Shown piece by piece: positions 36,875 to 45,554 of a stretch of DNA of 63,742 nucleotides; within the stretch, counting starts at the first letter, position 1, and each line of letters opens with the position of its first letter. This DNA is from Prevotella sp. (GTDB lineage Bacteria; Bacteroidota; Bacteroidia; Bacteroidales; Bacteroidaceae): assembly GCA_017471245.1 (NCBI GenBank), contig JAFUVB010000100.1, positions 1-63,742 on the forward strand. Reading direction: 5' to 3'. The notes under the pieces were generated by a model. It ran no database searches and was not told where the DNA came from. It saw only the letters and a program-made list of their open reading frames with translations. A program made the translations under genes and the position numbers.

Positions 36875-38806
36875 ATGGATAAGAAAACTATCCTTTCAAT
36901 AATGCTCTTTCTTTACTGCGTCATGTCAAGTGCCGCAGTAAAGAAAAGCAACTTGCGAGTGCTCTACGTGGGTGGCAGCAGCAACATCGAGACCTCTGCG
37001 GGGAAAATAGACAGCAGCAAGGTGGCAGCAAGTGCCAAGGAGCGTGCTGCCTCGTTTGAGGCTTTTCTGAAGACTTACTTCACCTCCGTAAAGGCTATCG
37101 ATGCAAAGGCATACAGCCCCGACATGTCGAATGACTTCGACGTGACCATCATCGACGGCATTCCAACGCCCAAACGCCCCCGCAAGATTCTCTACGATGA
37201 GCAGGGCAACTATGCAGGAACGATTCAGGCTCTCTATTTCCCCGACGATTTCGATCGCCCCGTCATCACCATTGCTGATGCAAGCGACAGGTTAGGACGC
37301 GGTATCGGACTGAAAACCGACTGGTATTGCCTCTGCTTGGATGCCGACGCTCATCATTTGGTGAAAGACCATCCCATCTTCAAAGGTCCGTGGAAGACAA
37401 AAATCACCATGACGTTGAAACCCACGCCGGAAGATGCCAAGCACTATACATATTTTTATGACGCACCGCTGCCTGACTCCACGATGATGTGGACAGTGCA
37501 GAAACGGGGATATATGAGCCATCCGGGATTCCGTGTAGGTATGGTGTCACGCCCTTGGGGCTTCACCGACTCTCCGGATGCTGAGTATATCAGCAGCGGC
37601 GTATGTGCCAAGACCATCGATGCCGTAGCCATCGGCAGGCACGCCAACTTCTTGCATTGGGGATTTGCTGCCTCGCCTGCCGACATGACGGATGAGGCAA
37701 AGGTGGTATTTGCCAATGCCGTTGTTTATATATCGAAGTTTGCAGGAAAGCATCCTCTCGCCCGCAAATACAACGACAGGCGCGGAACGCGTGAATATGT
37801 GAAAGAACTGAAATACCTCAGCACGCGCCAATCATGGTTAGACCGTCAGCTGTCTGACAGCATCTTCTATTCAGAAATTAAAAAGATCAAGGATACAGCC
37901 ATCGCTAAACAGAAGCGGGGAGAGCAGCTGAACGATGAGGAGAAACAATATATAGATTTTGAGATACCAAAAAAGAAAACGTATGAAGAATACCTGATCA
38001 GATACCAAAAAGAAACCTTCCAGCTTTTTGGCACTGACGAGGAAGCATACGCCCGGTATTATGATGAGAACAAGCCTTACTTTTATTGCCCGGATGCTTT
38101 TTATGTGTTAGAGATAGATGAGGACGCGAAGAGCCTGGGCATTGCCAACAACGACATGCGACTGATAGACAAAGCCATCAACCTTTGGGAGACGGGCACC
38201 GACGTGGAGAAAGGGCGCCGAATCCTGAAGCGCTACACCCTGTGCCGGTTCGATACTCCGCAGCAATGGAGAGAATGGTTCAACAAATACCAGAGCAAAC
38301 TGTTCTTTACAGAGAGTGGCGGCTGGCTGTGGCTTGTGGATACCGAAGACCCGACCGTTCCCGGTAACGACTACTCCATACTGGAAAAAGAAAAGGAAGA
38401 GGCAAGCAGAATGCCGGAAATCAACGGGGAGACCAGCCATCAGAACCCCGTGCTGGCATCTGCCATTGTGAAATCATCAGCCGACGGGCAGAAAGAAGTG
38501 GTGCTCCGGGTAAAGATTCACCCTGGCTATCACATCTATGGAAAGGTTTCCGACCAAGATCCTTATATCCCGACAGAGATTAAAGTGGAAACGACGGGGA
38601 ACTGGCATAACGACGGAAGCCTGCAACTGCCGGTTGCCAAGCCTTTGAATCAGACTGGCACCACCATCTATGAAGATGATGTGGTATTCCGTCAGAGAAT
38701 CATCGGAACGGGCGAAGGGTCGGCAAAGGTGACTATTAGCTGGCAATGCTGCGATGACCATATCTGCATGCCGCCCCAAGAGAAAACGTTCAGCATTAAA
38801 TTCTGA
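36875..38806 (+). CDS. Exported protein: ThuA/glutamine-amidotransferase-like N-terminus and DsbD-alpha-like C-terminus
   Basis: 643 aa with a signal peptide (to about residue 21). Residues about 25-290 look like a ThuA or class-I-amidotransferase-like fold (LRVLYVGGSSN, DFDVTIIDGIPTPKR, RPVITIADASDR, HPIFKGPW, ANFLHWGFAASPADM); this assignment is tentative. A charged helical middle follows. Residues about 535-643 resemble the DsbD N-terminal (alpha) domain (VLRVKIHPGYHIYG, VTISWQCCDDHICMPP), whose paired cysteines pass electrons to periplasmic partners. As last gene of locus 3 it takes the place the TlpA proteins hold in loci 1 and 2. I know of no named family with this architecture. Confidence 0.7.
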   Translation: MDKKTILSIMLFLYCVMSSAAVKKSNLRVLYVGGSSNIETSAGKIDSSKVAASAKERAASFEAFLKTYFTSVKAIDAKAYSPDMSNDFDVTIIDGIPTPKRPRKILYDEQGNYAGTIQALYFPDDFDRPVITIADASDRLGRGIGLKTDWYCLCLDADAHHLVKDHPIFKGPWKTKITMTLKPTPEDAKHYTYFYDAPLPDSTMMWTVQKRGYMSHPGFRVGMVSRPWGFTDSPDAEYISSGVCAKTIDAVAIGRHANFLHWGFAASPADMTDEAKVVFANAVVYISKFAGKHPLARKYNDRRGTREYVKELKYLSTRQSWLDRQLSDSIFYSEIKKIKDTAIAKQKRGEQLNDEEKQYIDFEIPKKKTYEEYLIRYQKETFQLFGTDEEAYARYYDENKPYFYCPDAFYVLEIDEDAKSLGIANNDMRLIDKAINLWETGTDVEKGRRILKRYTLCRFDTPQQWREWFNKYQSKLFFTESGGWLWLVDTEDPTVPGNDYSILEKEKEEASRMPEINGETSHQNPVLASAIVKSSADGQKEVVLRVKIHPGYHIYGKVSDQDPYIPTEIKVETTGNWHNDGSLQLPVAKPLNQTGTTIYEDDVVFRQRIIGTGEGSAKVTISWQCCDDHICMPPQEKTFSIKF

Positions 38807-38815
38807 CTTTCGAAG

Positions 38816-38966
38816 GAGTGTCAAAAAACAGATATTCCTATAGATACAACGGATTTCACGGATTCTACGGATAATTTAAGTTCCTGAGTATCAGCATGGC
38901 TTAAATCCGTAAAAATCCGTGAAATCCGTTGTTTCTATAGGAATGCCTGTATGGGGAGCACACCCC
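38816..38966. repeat. MITE-like palindromic element, copy 1
   Basis: About 150 bp whose two halves are imperfect inverted repeats: the ends are GGAGTGTCAAAA and GAGCACACCCC, and the inner arms carry CAACGGATTTCACGGATT and the complement AAATCCGTGAAATCCGTTG. A related element lies at 45555-45694. No ORF. It fills the gap between the locus-3 and cysS genes, whose 3' ends converge. Confidence 0.8.
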
Positions 38967-38999
38967 TTCGTCAGCATCCAATGAATTATTGTGTGCTTG

Positions 39000-40490
39000 T
39001 TATTTGTTCAGCTTCCATGTCACCCCGTCCTTGGTGTCTTTCACCTCGAAGCCGGCGGCGGCGAGCTGGTCGCGAATCTGGTCGCTGGTAGCCCAGTCCT
39101 TGGCTGCCTTTGCCTTGGCGCGCAGGTCGAGCACCATGTCAACCACCTTGCCGTAAGCCTCCTCGCGGGCAGTGTTGTCGGCACCCTTGTCGTTGCGCAG
39201 TCCGAGCAGGTCGACGGCGAAGAGTTGGTAGGTGGATTTCAGCTCGTCGAGACATTCCTGACAGATCTGTGCCTTGTGGTCGAGCAGCGTGTTGATGACG
39301 CGGCAAGCCTCGAAGAGATGGCTGATGACGATCTGCGTGAGGAAATCGTCGTTCATGGCATCATAGCATTTCTGGCGCAGTTGCTTCACAAACTGCTCGG
39401 TGGCGGGGTCGCATTTGGGTGAAACCGGCACGCGCTCCAAATCGTTCAGTCCGTTCATCAACCGCTCCAGTCCTTTCTCGCTTGCCTTCAGGGCATCGTC
39501 GGAGAAGTCAACCGTGCTGCGATAGTGGGCAGAAAGGATGAAGAAGCGGATGGTCATGGGCGAATAGGGCTGGCTGAGCAGTTCATGGTTGCCCGTGAAG
39601 AACTGCTCCAAGGTGATGAAGTTGCCCAACGACTTGCCCATCTTCTGTCCGTTGATGGTGATCATGTTGTTGTGCATCCAGTATTTCACCATGTCGTCGC
39701 CCTGCGATGCCGTGGCTTGCGCAATCTCGCACTCATGGTGGGGGAACACCAGATCCATGCCTCCGCCGTGGATATCGAAGTGGCTGCCCAAGTATTTGCG
39801 CCCCATGGCCGTGCATTCGCAGTGCCATCCGGGGAAGCCGTCGCTCCAAGGCGAAGGCCAGCGCATGATATGCTCGGGCGATGCTTTCTTCCACAAGGCG
39901 AAGTCGGCCTGGTTGCGCTTCTCGCCTACACCGTCGAGGGCGCGGCTCTCGTTGATTACGTTTTCCAACGAGCGGCCTGAGAGCTTGCCATAGTGGTATT
40001 TCTTGTTGTATGCCTCAATGTCGAAATAGATGCTTCCGTTGCTTTCGTAGGCGAATCCATTGTCGAGAATCTCCTGCACAAGCTGCTGCTGCTCGATGAT
40101 ATGCCCCGTGGCGTGAGGCTCGATGCTGGGCGGCAGCACGTTCAATGCCTCCATTGCCTGATGGTAGCGGTTGGTATAGAACTGCGCAATCTCCATCGGC
40201 TCCAACTGCTCTACCCGTGCTTTCTTTGCAATCTTGTCTTCTCCCTCGTCGGCATCGTGCTCCAAGTGACCCACATCGGTGATGTTGCGCACATAGCGCA
40301 CTTTATAGCCGAGATGGCGAAGATAGCGGAAGAGGATGTCGAAGGTGATGGCTGGTCGCGCATGACCTAAATGCGGGTCGCCATAGACGGTGGGACCGCA
40401 AACATACATGCCCACGTTGGGGGCATGGAGGGGTTCGAAACGCTCCTTCTGGCGGTGAAGGGTATTATAAATAAGCAGGGTCTGTTCCAT
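39000..40490 (-). CDS. cysS: Cysteinyl-tRNA synthetase
   Basis: Class I aminoacyl-tRNA synthetase of 496 aa that charges tRNA-Cys. HIGH-like motif HLGH (40-43), zinc-site C31 in [26 protein letters not shown] for the central zinc/cysteine pocket, and KMGKS (283-287) in the KMSKS position. Length is normal. It has its own promoter at 40523-40530 and transcribes leftwards, away from the repeat-rich 40.5-41.0 kb intergenic region. Confidence 0.97.
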   Translation of the reverse strand: MEQTLLIYNTLHRQKERFEPLHAPNVGMYVCGPTVYGDPHLGHARPAITFDILFRYLRHLGYKVRYVRNITDVGHLEHDADEGEDKIAKKARVEQLEPMEIAQFYTNRYHQAMEALNVLPPSIEPHATGHIIEQQQLVQEILDNGFAYESNGSIYFDIEAYNKKYHYGKLSGRSLENVINESRALDGVGEKRNQADFALWKKASPEHIMRWPSPWSDGFPGWHCECTAMGRKYLGSHFDIHGGGMDLVFPHHECEIAQATASQGDDMVKYWMHNNMITINGQKMGKSLGNFITLEQFFTGNHELLSQPYSPMTIRFFILSAHYRSTVDFSDDALKASEKGLERLMNGLNDLERVPVSPKCDPATEQFVKQLRQKCYDAMNDDFLTQIVISHLFEACRVINTLLDHKAQICQECLDELKSTYQLFAVDLLGLRNDKGADNTAREEAYGKVVDMVLDLRAKAKAAKDWATSDQIRDQLAAAGFEVKDTKDGVTWKLNK

Positions 40491-40522
40491 ATTTCTCTCT
40501 TTTAATCATTGATAATTCGGTG

Positions 40523-40530
40523 CAAAGATA
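40523..40530 (-). promoter_or_regulatory. -7 promoter box of cysS
   Basis: TATCTTTG on the minus strand matches TAnnTTTG, 32 bp upstream of the cysS start. Confidence 0.7.
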
Positions 40531-40627
40531 ATAGAATTCGGCGGGATTACAAAATTATTTGGCGGGTTTCTATTATCTGCAAACGTTGACCTGTTCTTCT
40601 TTTAGTTTGATTCATCAGCCCTCAGAG

Positions 40628-40725
40628 CATAGGTTTTGATGGCTGACAGCATAGGTTTCAACGCGTGGAACCATAGGTATTATGCCCTGAAAACATAGGT
40701 TTTGTTGAAAGAAAGCATAGGTTTT
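40628..40725 (+). repeat. Five direct repeats CATAGGTWTT with exact 22-bp period
   Basis: Copies start at 40628, 40650, 40672, 40694 and 40716: CATAGGTTTT, CATAGGTTTC, CATAGGTATT, CATAGGTTTT, CATAGGTTTT. The 12-bp spacers are unrelated. A 22-bp period is about two helical turns, so all copies face the same side of DNA, as in iteron or operator arrays. It lies about 100 bp upstream of the cysS promoter. Confidence 0.85.
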
Positions 40726-40789
40726 AATAAAACGCAAATGCATGTATGCTGTGCATAAATCACTGATTATCAGATGTTTCCCAAAAGTG

Positions 40790-40894
40790 CTGCGTTACCT
40801 GCTGCGTTACCTGCTGCGTTACTGGCTGCGCATTTTTGTAGTGCAGAAGGTAACGTGGTTAGTAACGCAGCAGGTAACGCAGCGGGTAACGCAG
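40790..40894. repeat. Symmetrical array: 4 + 4 inverted 9-bp units at 12-bp period
   Basis: CTGCGTTAC starts at 40790, 40802, 40814 and, diverged, 40826. Its complement GTAACGCAG starts at 40850 (diverged), 40862, 40874 and 40886. Both half-arrays keep a strict 12-bp period around a centre near 40842, giving a stem of about 45 bp. The rest of 40491-40984 holds only a TATCTTTG box (40942-40949, plus strand) inside an ATGCATA/TATGCAT inverted repeat, and no gene. Confidence 0.85.
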
Positions 40895-40984
40895 AATTCT
40901 CTTTAAGTGTCTATTGGCCAGAGATTTACGCGCAGCGCATGCATATCTTTGTGCTATGCATAGGGTTGGCTGCCTCTCTCACTG

Positions 40985-41869
40985 CTACAAACAGATTCCA
41001 AAGGTGAGTGAGCGGAACTTCACCCCGTCTTTGAGCACATCGTTAGGACTGTATTTGAGATAGAGATCCACCTCTGGAGTGAAGATAATCCCCATCATGT
41101 CGAATGTCACCTTGCGCTGGTTGATGTGCTTGTCAACGTCCTTGAACTTGCCGCCGTCCTTTCTATAGCGCGTCTTGATGCTTGCATAGGTATTGAAGTT
41201 GACAACCGGTCCGAGGGAGAGTCCCCACTTCTTGCCGAAATAGGTGTCGAAGAGCAAGGCGCTGGAGATGCTGAACACCTTGATGCGCGAGAATTTCGGC
41301 TTTGCGCCCTCTGGATAGGGTGCCAGCTCCACGCAGCCTTTTTCGTTCTTCACGAAGCGCATGTCGCCCGTCATCCTGTAGTTGCGCCAGTCGAGATACA
41401 TGTTGAGCGAGAAGCCGGCATGCTTCTTCTTGTCGAAGTAATAGTTGCAAGCCAGGAAAGGAACGGCTATCTCCCATGAGCTGAATGTGCTGAAATCGGT
41501 TCCCGATGCCGTATGCGTGGGTGCACTGAACCCAATCAAAGGCATGCCTCCCAATATCACCTCACCGTGGGAATTGCGCTTGTTGCTGTTCACATTGACA
41601 GAAGGAAGCACGCTGCGCAAGCTCCACGTGTCTTTGTTTATCTCGGTGTTGCTCACATAGTTGCTGTCCACCAGCAGGATGGTGTTGGTGTATTCATAAT
41701 TGTCGTTGTCCTCCTTGCCCTTCACGATGATTTTCTGGATGGAGTCGCCGGTTATCACCGTCACTTTCTTGGGGTTCTTGATCACCACGGTGTCGTTATC
41801 GTTTGCTGCGGCATGAGCCAGCAGGGGCATGGCAGCGATTGCCAAAACTATCAGATTCTTCATATTCAT
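40985..41869 (-). CDS. Outer-membrane beta-barrel protein, unnamed
   Basis: Exported protein of 294 aa with a signal peptide (AMPLLAHAA). Alternating hydrophobic/polar strands and a C-terminal pattern ending in FGICL suggest a small outer-membrane barrel (WEIAVPFLACNYYFDKKKHAGFSLNMYLDW, GLSLGPVVNFNTY). No enzyme motif. It is the last gene of a four-gene leftward operon (sigma, anti-sigma, periplasmic protein, this gene) with 6 bp between it and the preceding gene, so it is probably a target or sensor of that ECF system. Confidence 0.75.
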   Translation of the reverse strand: MNMKNLIVLAIAAMPLLAHAAANDNDTVVIKNPKKVTVITGDSIQKIIVKGKEDNDNYEYTNTILLVDSNYVSNTEINKDTWSLRSVLPSVNVNSNKRNSHGEVILGGMPLIGFSAPTHTASGTDFSTFSSWEIAVPFLACNYYFDKKKHAGFSLNMYLDWRNYRMTGDMRFVKNEKGCVELAPYPEGAKPKFSRIKVFSISSALLFDTYFGKKWGLSLGPVVNFNTYASIKTRYRKDGGKFKDVDKHINQRKVTFDMMGIIFTPEVDLYLKYSPNDVLKDGVKFRSLTFGICL

Positions 41870-41875
41870 TATGGT

Positions 41876-42358
41876 TTATTTGACTGTTACTTGCAGGATG
41901 CTCTTCAGTTTTTCCAATGAGGGCAGGGCGCCCTCCATGTAGATGACTGTCACCTCATTCTTTTTCAGCACCAAGGGAGATGACTTGTAGCAGAGATATC
42001 GGTTGAGGTCGCCACGCGGTTTCAGCCGCAGCAGGTAGGTGGTGGCCTCCTTTCCCGATTCGCTCCGTTGCATTATCGACAAATGAGCTTCGCCACCCGA
42101 CTGAGCGCCGTTAGCGTCTTTGTCTTTTTCCACCAGCTCCTTGATGCGCGCCAGCTCATCGGCACTTGCGATGAAGCGCAGGCTGTGGAAATAAGAGAGC
42201 TGATACTTGGCAATCATCTTGCCTCTCACCACGGTCTCCATCATGTGTTCCTTGGGAATGATGCGCCCGCTGAAAAGCTCATTCACATGCAGTCCTTGCT
42301 GGGCATGAGCCCCCAACAGGGTTGCCGCCATCGCCATTAATACTATGATTCTTTTCAT
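41876..42358 (-). CDS. Small exported protein, possibly DUF6108-like
   Basis: 160 aa. The open frame reaches 42436, but ATG 42358 gives a proper signal peptide (MKRIIVLMAMAATLLGAHAQ) and I start there. The mature part (LHVNELFSGRIIPKEHMMET, SYFHSLRFIASADELARI) contains no motif I can assign to an activity; it recalls a Bacteroidota family I know as DUF6108, from memory only. Position third in the sigma/anti-sigma operon suggests an envelope role. Confidence 0.65.
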   Translation of the reverse strand: MKRIIVLMAMAATLLGAHAQQGLHVNELFSGRIIPKEHMMETVVRGKMIAKYQLSYFHSLRFIASADELARIKELVEKDKDANGAQSGGEAHLSIMQRSESGKEATTYLLRLKPRGDLNRYLCYKSSPLVLKKNEVTVIYMEGALPSLEKLKSILQVTVK

Positions 42359-42390
42359 ATCTGGTTCTCTTTTTTTGATTCCAAACACAT

Positions 42391-42849
42391 TTAATTGATT
42401 CCGAACAAATCGTTCAGCTGGTTTTCTACCACCCACTCATCGCCGTTGGTCACATCAGAGATAGTGCGCTGCAGCTCTTGCAGCACCACTTTTTGGTCGG
42501 TGCATTTCTTTCCGTAGATATAAGCCACGCATTCGTTCTGCTGATCGTTCCAAAGCAGCGCTCCGCCCATCACTAACAGCACTAACAGGGAGGCTGCCAC
42601 GAGCAGCCATCGGTTCCAGCGTGGCTTCATCTGCCGGTGTTCCGGCTGAGGCAACGCTGCGGTTTCCCCGTTCTCTTCATCCTGAAGGGAGACGGCATCC
42701 AGCCCCATGAACATTGGTCGCAAAGCCAACAGATCGTCAGGCAGGTCGTCGCGGCGGTAGTATTCATACAGCTCGCGCTCCTCGGCCAGTGTCGTTTCTC
42801 CTTCCAGGAATCGCTCAGTCAGTGTTCTTATTTTTAATAAATCGCTCAT
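42391..42849 (-). CDS. Short transmembrane anti-sigma-like protein
   Basis: 152 aa with an N-terminal cytoplasmic half containing TERFLEGETTLAEERELYEYY (an anti-sigma-type sigma-binding pattern seen in Bacteroidota), one transmembrane helix (WLLVAASLLVLLVMGGALLW, about 80-99) and a short periplasmic tail. It lacks the FecR domain, unlike the three FecR-like genes in this window. Only 3 bp separate it from the sigma gene upstream, so it is the likely partner of that sigma factor. Confidence 0.75.
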   Translation of the reverse strand: MSDLLKIRTLTERFLEGETTLAEERELYEYYRRDDLPDDLLALRPMFMGLDAVSLQDEENGETAALPQPEHRQMKPRWNRWLLVAASLLVLLVMGGALLWNDQQNECVAYIYGKKCTDQKVVLQELQRTISDVTNGDEWVVENQLNDLFGIN

Positions 42850-42852
42850 ATC

Positions 42853-43326
42853 CTATTGTTTTTTCTCCATTACTTTCATTGCCACAGCCTTTCGCGCCCG
42901 GCTCAAGGCCTTTCTCACCGCCACTTCGGTCATTCCCGTCAGCTGTGCAATGTCTTTCATTTCCATTCCTTCCATGTGTCGCAACCGGATAATGGTCTGC
43001 TGCATGGCAGGTAGCGTTTCGATGATGCTCATCGTGTGCTCCAAGAGTCCGCCGTCAGCGGGTTCTTCACCCACATCTGCCACCTGCTCCATTCTGAGCA
43101 GGGGTTTCCGTCGCCTCACTTTATCGATGCAGAGGTTTCTCGTCAGGATTCCCGCCAACGAATGAATCGGCAGGCGCAACGAATCTACCATCTGCCAGAG
43201 GCGCAGCAGCACTTCCTGCACTGCGTCTTCCGCCTCCTCTGCATCGTCGAGATATCTCCTTGCCGTGACCACCATCTGTGGTCTGATGCGCTGGATTTCC
43301 TGTTCGAATTCTTCCTTTGTCATCAT
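42853..43326 (-). CDS. ECF RNA polymerase sigma factor (sigma/anti-sigma/barrel operon)
   Basis: ECF sigma-70 protein of 157 aa: region 2 (ARRYLDDAEEAEDAVQEVLLRLWQM, about 22-46, and LAGILTRNLCIDKVRRRKP) and region 4 (RLRHMEGMEMKDIAQLTGMTEVAVRKALSRARKA). The open frame continues far upstream but overlaps the divergent Fur gene. Start at ATG 43326 or the adjacent ATG 43323. Upstream on the minus strand is TATCTTGC, one base off the -7 consensus. Confidence 0.92.
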   Translation of the reverse strand: MMTKEEFEQEIQRIRPQMVVTARRYLDDAEEAEDAVQEVLLRLWQMVDSLRLPIHSLAGILTRNLCIDKVRRRKPLLRMEQVADVGEEPADGGLLEHTMSIIETLPAMQQTIIRLRHMEGMEMKDIAQLTGMTEVAVRKALSRARKAVAMKVMEKKQ

Positions 43327-43400
43327 GACTCTGTTTGCCCTTATTACGCAAGATAACGCATTTTGTGACAAGAAAAATATATTTTTTTCTGATTTTTTTG

Positions 43401-43408
43401 TAATTTTG
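43401..43408 (+). promoter_or_regulatory. -7 promoter box of the Fur-family gene
   Basis: TAATTTTG matches TAnnTTTG, 20 bp upstream of ATG 43429. Confidence 0.7.
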
Positions 43409-43428
43409 CCGAAGTAAAAACAAAGGTT

Positions 43429-43848
43429 ATGAACGAAAAAAAATGCACAGAACTGTTGGAGCAGCACAACATAAAGCCAACGGCAAACCGTATCGTGGTG
43501 GTAAAAGCACTGGCAAGGGCAGACAGACCGATGTCGCTCAGCGAACTGGAATTTGACATTCTCTCCATCGACAAGTCGGGCATCTTCCGCGCACTCACAC
43601 TCTTCCGCGAACACCATCTGGTGCACGTGATTGAAGATGGTAGCGACGGTGTGCGCTACGAACTGTGCATGAGCCACCATGAGGATGAAGATGATGACAT
43701 GCATGTGCATTTCCATTGCGAGCGATGCCACAAGACTTTCTGCATGGAAGACCTGCCCATTCCTGCCGTGCCGCTGCCTGAGGGCTATGAAATGCATACC
43801 GCCAACTTCGTGGTGAAGGGCTACTGCCCCGACTGTGCAAAACCATAA
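43429..43848 (+). CDS. Fur-family transcriptional regulator
   Basis: Metal-responsive repressor of 139 aa. N-terminal winged helix (LLEQHNIKPTANRIVVVKAL; SELEFDILSIDKSGIFRALTLF) and C-terminal dimerisation/metal domain with HVHFHCERC (C97, C100) and CPDC (C133, C136), the structural zinc site. An acidic/histidine run (HHEDEDDDMHVHFH) could form a regulatory metal site. Whether it is Fur, Zur or PerR is not decidable by eye. It is divergent from the ECF sigma operon; no neighbour suggests a specific metal. Confidence 0.9.
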   Translation: MNEKKCTELLEQHNIKPTANRIVVVKALARADRPMSLSELEFDILSIDKSGIFRALTLFREHHLVHVIEDGSDGVRYELCMSHHEDEDDDMHVHFHCERCHKTFCMEDLPIPAVPLPEGYEMHTANFVVKGYCPDCAKP

Positions 43849-43936
43849 GAGGTGGAAATAGGGGGCGGAAACGTGAAAAATTCAAAAGGCAGACATAATA
43901 TTTTGCCCTTCATGCCTTATTTCTCATTTAAATTAC

Positions 43937-43944
43937 TACCTTTG
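43937..43944 (+). promoter_or_regulatory. -7 promoter box of the CoA-transferase gene
   Basis: TACCTTTG matches TAnnTTTG, 31 bp upstream of ATG 43976. Confidence 0.75.
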
Positions 43945-43975
43945 CACCCAGAATCTTAATAACTAGTTATTTAAA

Positions 43976-45481
43976 ATGGCTTATACACGTATGACGGCTG
44001 CCGAGGCTGCAGCCCTTATCAAGAACAATGAGAATCTGGCTCTTAGCGGATTCACACCTGCTGGTGTGGCTAAGGCGGTGACAAAAGAACTTGCAAAGAT
44101 TGCAGTAAAAGAGCATGAAGCTGGCCGCGAGTTCAAAGTAGGTATCTTCACCGGTGCTTCCACCGGGCAGAGCACAGATGGTGACCTTGCCAACGCTCAG
44201 GCCATCAAATACCGTGCTCCTTACACAACAAACCCCGATTTCCGTAAGCACGTGAACATGGGAGAGATTCCATACAACGACCTTCACCTGAGCCACATGG
44301 CACAGGAGCTGCGCTATGGTTTCTACGGAGAAATAGACTGGGCAATCCTCGAGGTTTGCGACATTGAGGAGACTCCAACGGAGTATCGCGCCTATCTCAC
44401 CGCTGCCGGTGGCATCAGTCCCACAGCAGCCCGTCTCGCCAAGAGAGTGATTCTTGAATTGAATTCTTTCCACAATCCCAATGCCAAGTTCATCCACGAC
44501 GTTTATGAACCGCTCGATCCCCCTTACCGCAAGGCTATTCCCATTGAGCATGTAGGCGACCGCATTGGCGTGCCTTATGTCTCCATCCCGAAAGAAAAGC
44601 TGGTAGGCGTGGTTGAATGCAATATCCCCGATGAGGCTCGTGCCTTCAAAGACAGCGACCCCGTTACGGATAAGATTGGCTATCTCACAGCCGAATTCCT
44701 CGTTGATGAACTGCACAAAGGTCGCATTCCCAAGGAGTTCCTGCCGTTGCAGAGTGGTGTGGGCTCGACAGCAAATGCCATCCTCGGCGCATTGGGACAG
44801 GACAAGCATGTGCCCGACTTCAATATCTATACTGAAGTTATCCAGAACTCCGTCATCGACATGATGCTCAACGGCCGCGTGAAAGATGCCTCTGCCTGCT
44901 CTCTTACTGTCAGCAACGAATGCCTGATGCAGGTTTACGACAACATGGACTACTTCAAGGATCACCTGACACTGCGCCAGAGCGAGATTTCAAACAATCC
45001 CGAAATTATCCGCCGTTTAGGCGTTATCGCCATCAACACTGCCATTGAGGTTGACCTCTATGGTAATGCCAACTCCACACATATCAGTGGTGTGAAGATG
45101 ATGAACGGTATCGGTGGTTCAGGTGACTTTGAGCGCAATGCTTACCTCAGCATCTTCACCTGCCCGTCAACAGCAAAGGGTGGACTGATCAGTTCTGTGG
45201 TTCCTTTCGTAAGCCATCAGGATCACTCCGAGCACGATGTGAACATCATCGTTACCGAACAGGGTGTTGCCGACTTGCGCGGCAAGAGTCCGGCACAGCG
45301 CGCCGAGCACATCATTGAGCAGTGCGTACATCCCGACTACAAGCAGTTGCTTTGGGACTACCTGAAGATTGCAAAGGGCGGTCACACACGTCACAACCTG
45401 CCCGCTGCATTCGCCATGCACGACTCTTTGGCTCGTAAGGGCGACATGCGCCTCACCGACTTTGCTGAATACGTGAAGTAA
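43976..45481 (+). CDS. Succinyl-CoA:acetate CoA-transferase (acetyl-CoA hydrolase/transferase family)
   Basis: Family I-type CoA-transferase of 501 aa that probably exchanges CoA between succinyl-CoA and acetate (or propionate), a step in succinate/acetate-forming fermentation of Prevotella-like anaerobes. Visible: GFTPAGVAKAVTKEL and FTGASTG near the N-terminus, the oxyanion glycine loop SGVGSTANAI, the catalytic glutamate in IYTEVIQNS (E287), and VTEQGVADLRGKSP. Length matches AarC/SCACT-type enzymes. Monocistronic, with its own strong-looking promoter. Confidence 0.9.
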   Translation: MAYTRMTAAEAAALIKNNENLALSGFTPAGVAKAVTKELAKIAVKEHEAGREFKVGIFTGASTGQSTDGDLANAQAIKYRAPYTTNPDFRKHVNMGEIPYNDLHLSHMAQELRYGFYGEIDWAILEVCDIEETPTEYRAYLTAAGGISPTAARLAKRVILELNSFHNPNAKFIHDVYEPLDPPYRKAIPIEHVGDRIGVPYVSIPKEKLVGVVECNIPDEARAFKDSDPVTDKIGYLTAEFLVDELHKGRIPKEFLPLQSGVGSTANAILGALGQDKHVPDFNIYTEVIQNSVIDMMLNGRVKDASACSLTVSNECLMQVYDNMDYFKDHLTLRQSEISNNPEIIRRLGVIAINTAIEVDLYGNANSTHISGVKMMNGIGGSGDFERNAYLSIFTCPSTAKGGLISSVVPFVSHQDHSEHDVNIIVTEQGVADLRGKSPAQRAEHIIEQCVHPDYKQLLWDYLKIAKGGHTRHNLPAAFAMHDSLARKGDMRLTDFAEYVK

Positions 45482-45554
45482 AAGGTTGACACGCACCTCA
45501 CTGATTTCACCTAATACAAGAAATATAATTCTTTTTTATGGATTGATTTTAACG

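Noticed and set aside
40628-40725. CRISPR array
   Set aside because: The repeat is only 10 bp with 12-bp spacers, and no cas gene is in the window; it fits an iteron/operator array better.
40774-41007. 77-aa ORF of Ala/Asn-rich repeats (AALPAALPAALL)
   Set aside because: It is the chance translation of the CTGCGTTAC array; no protein features and no start context.
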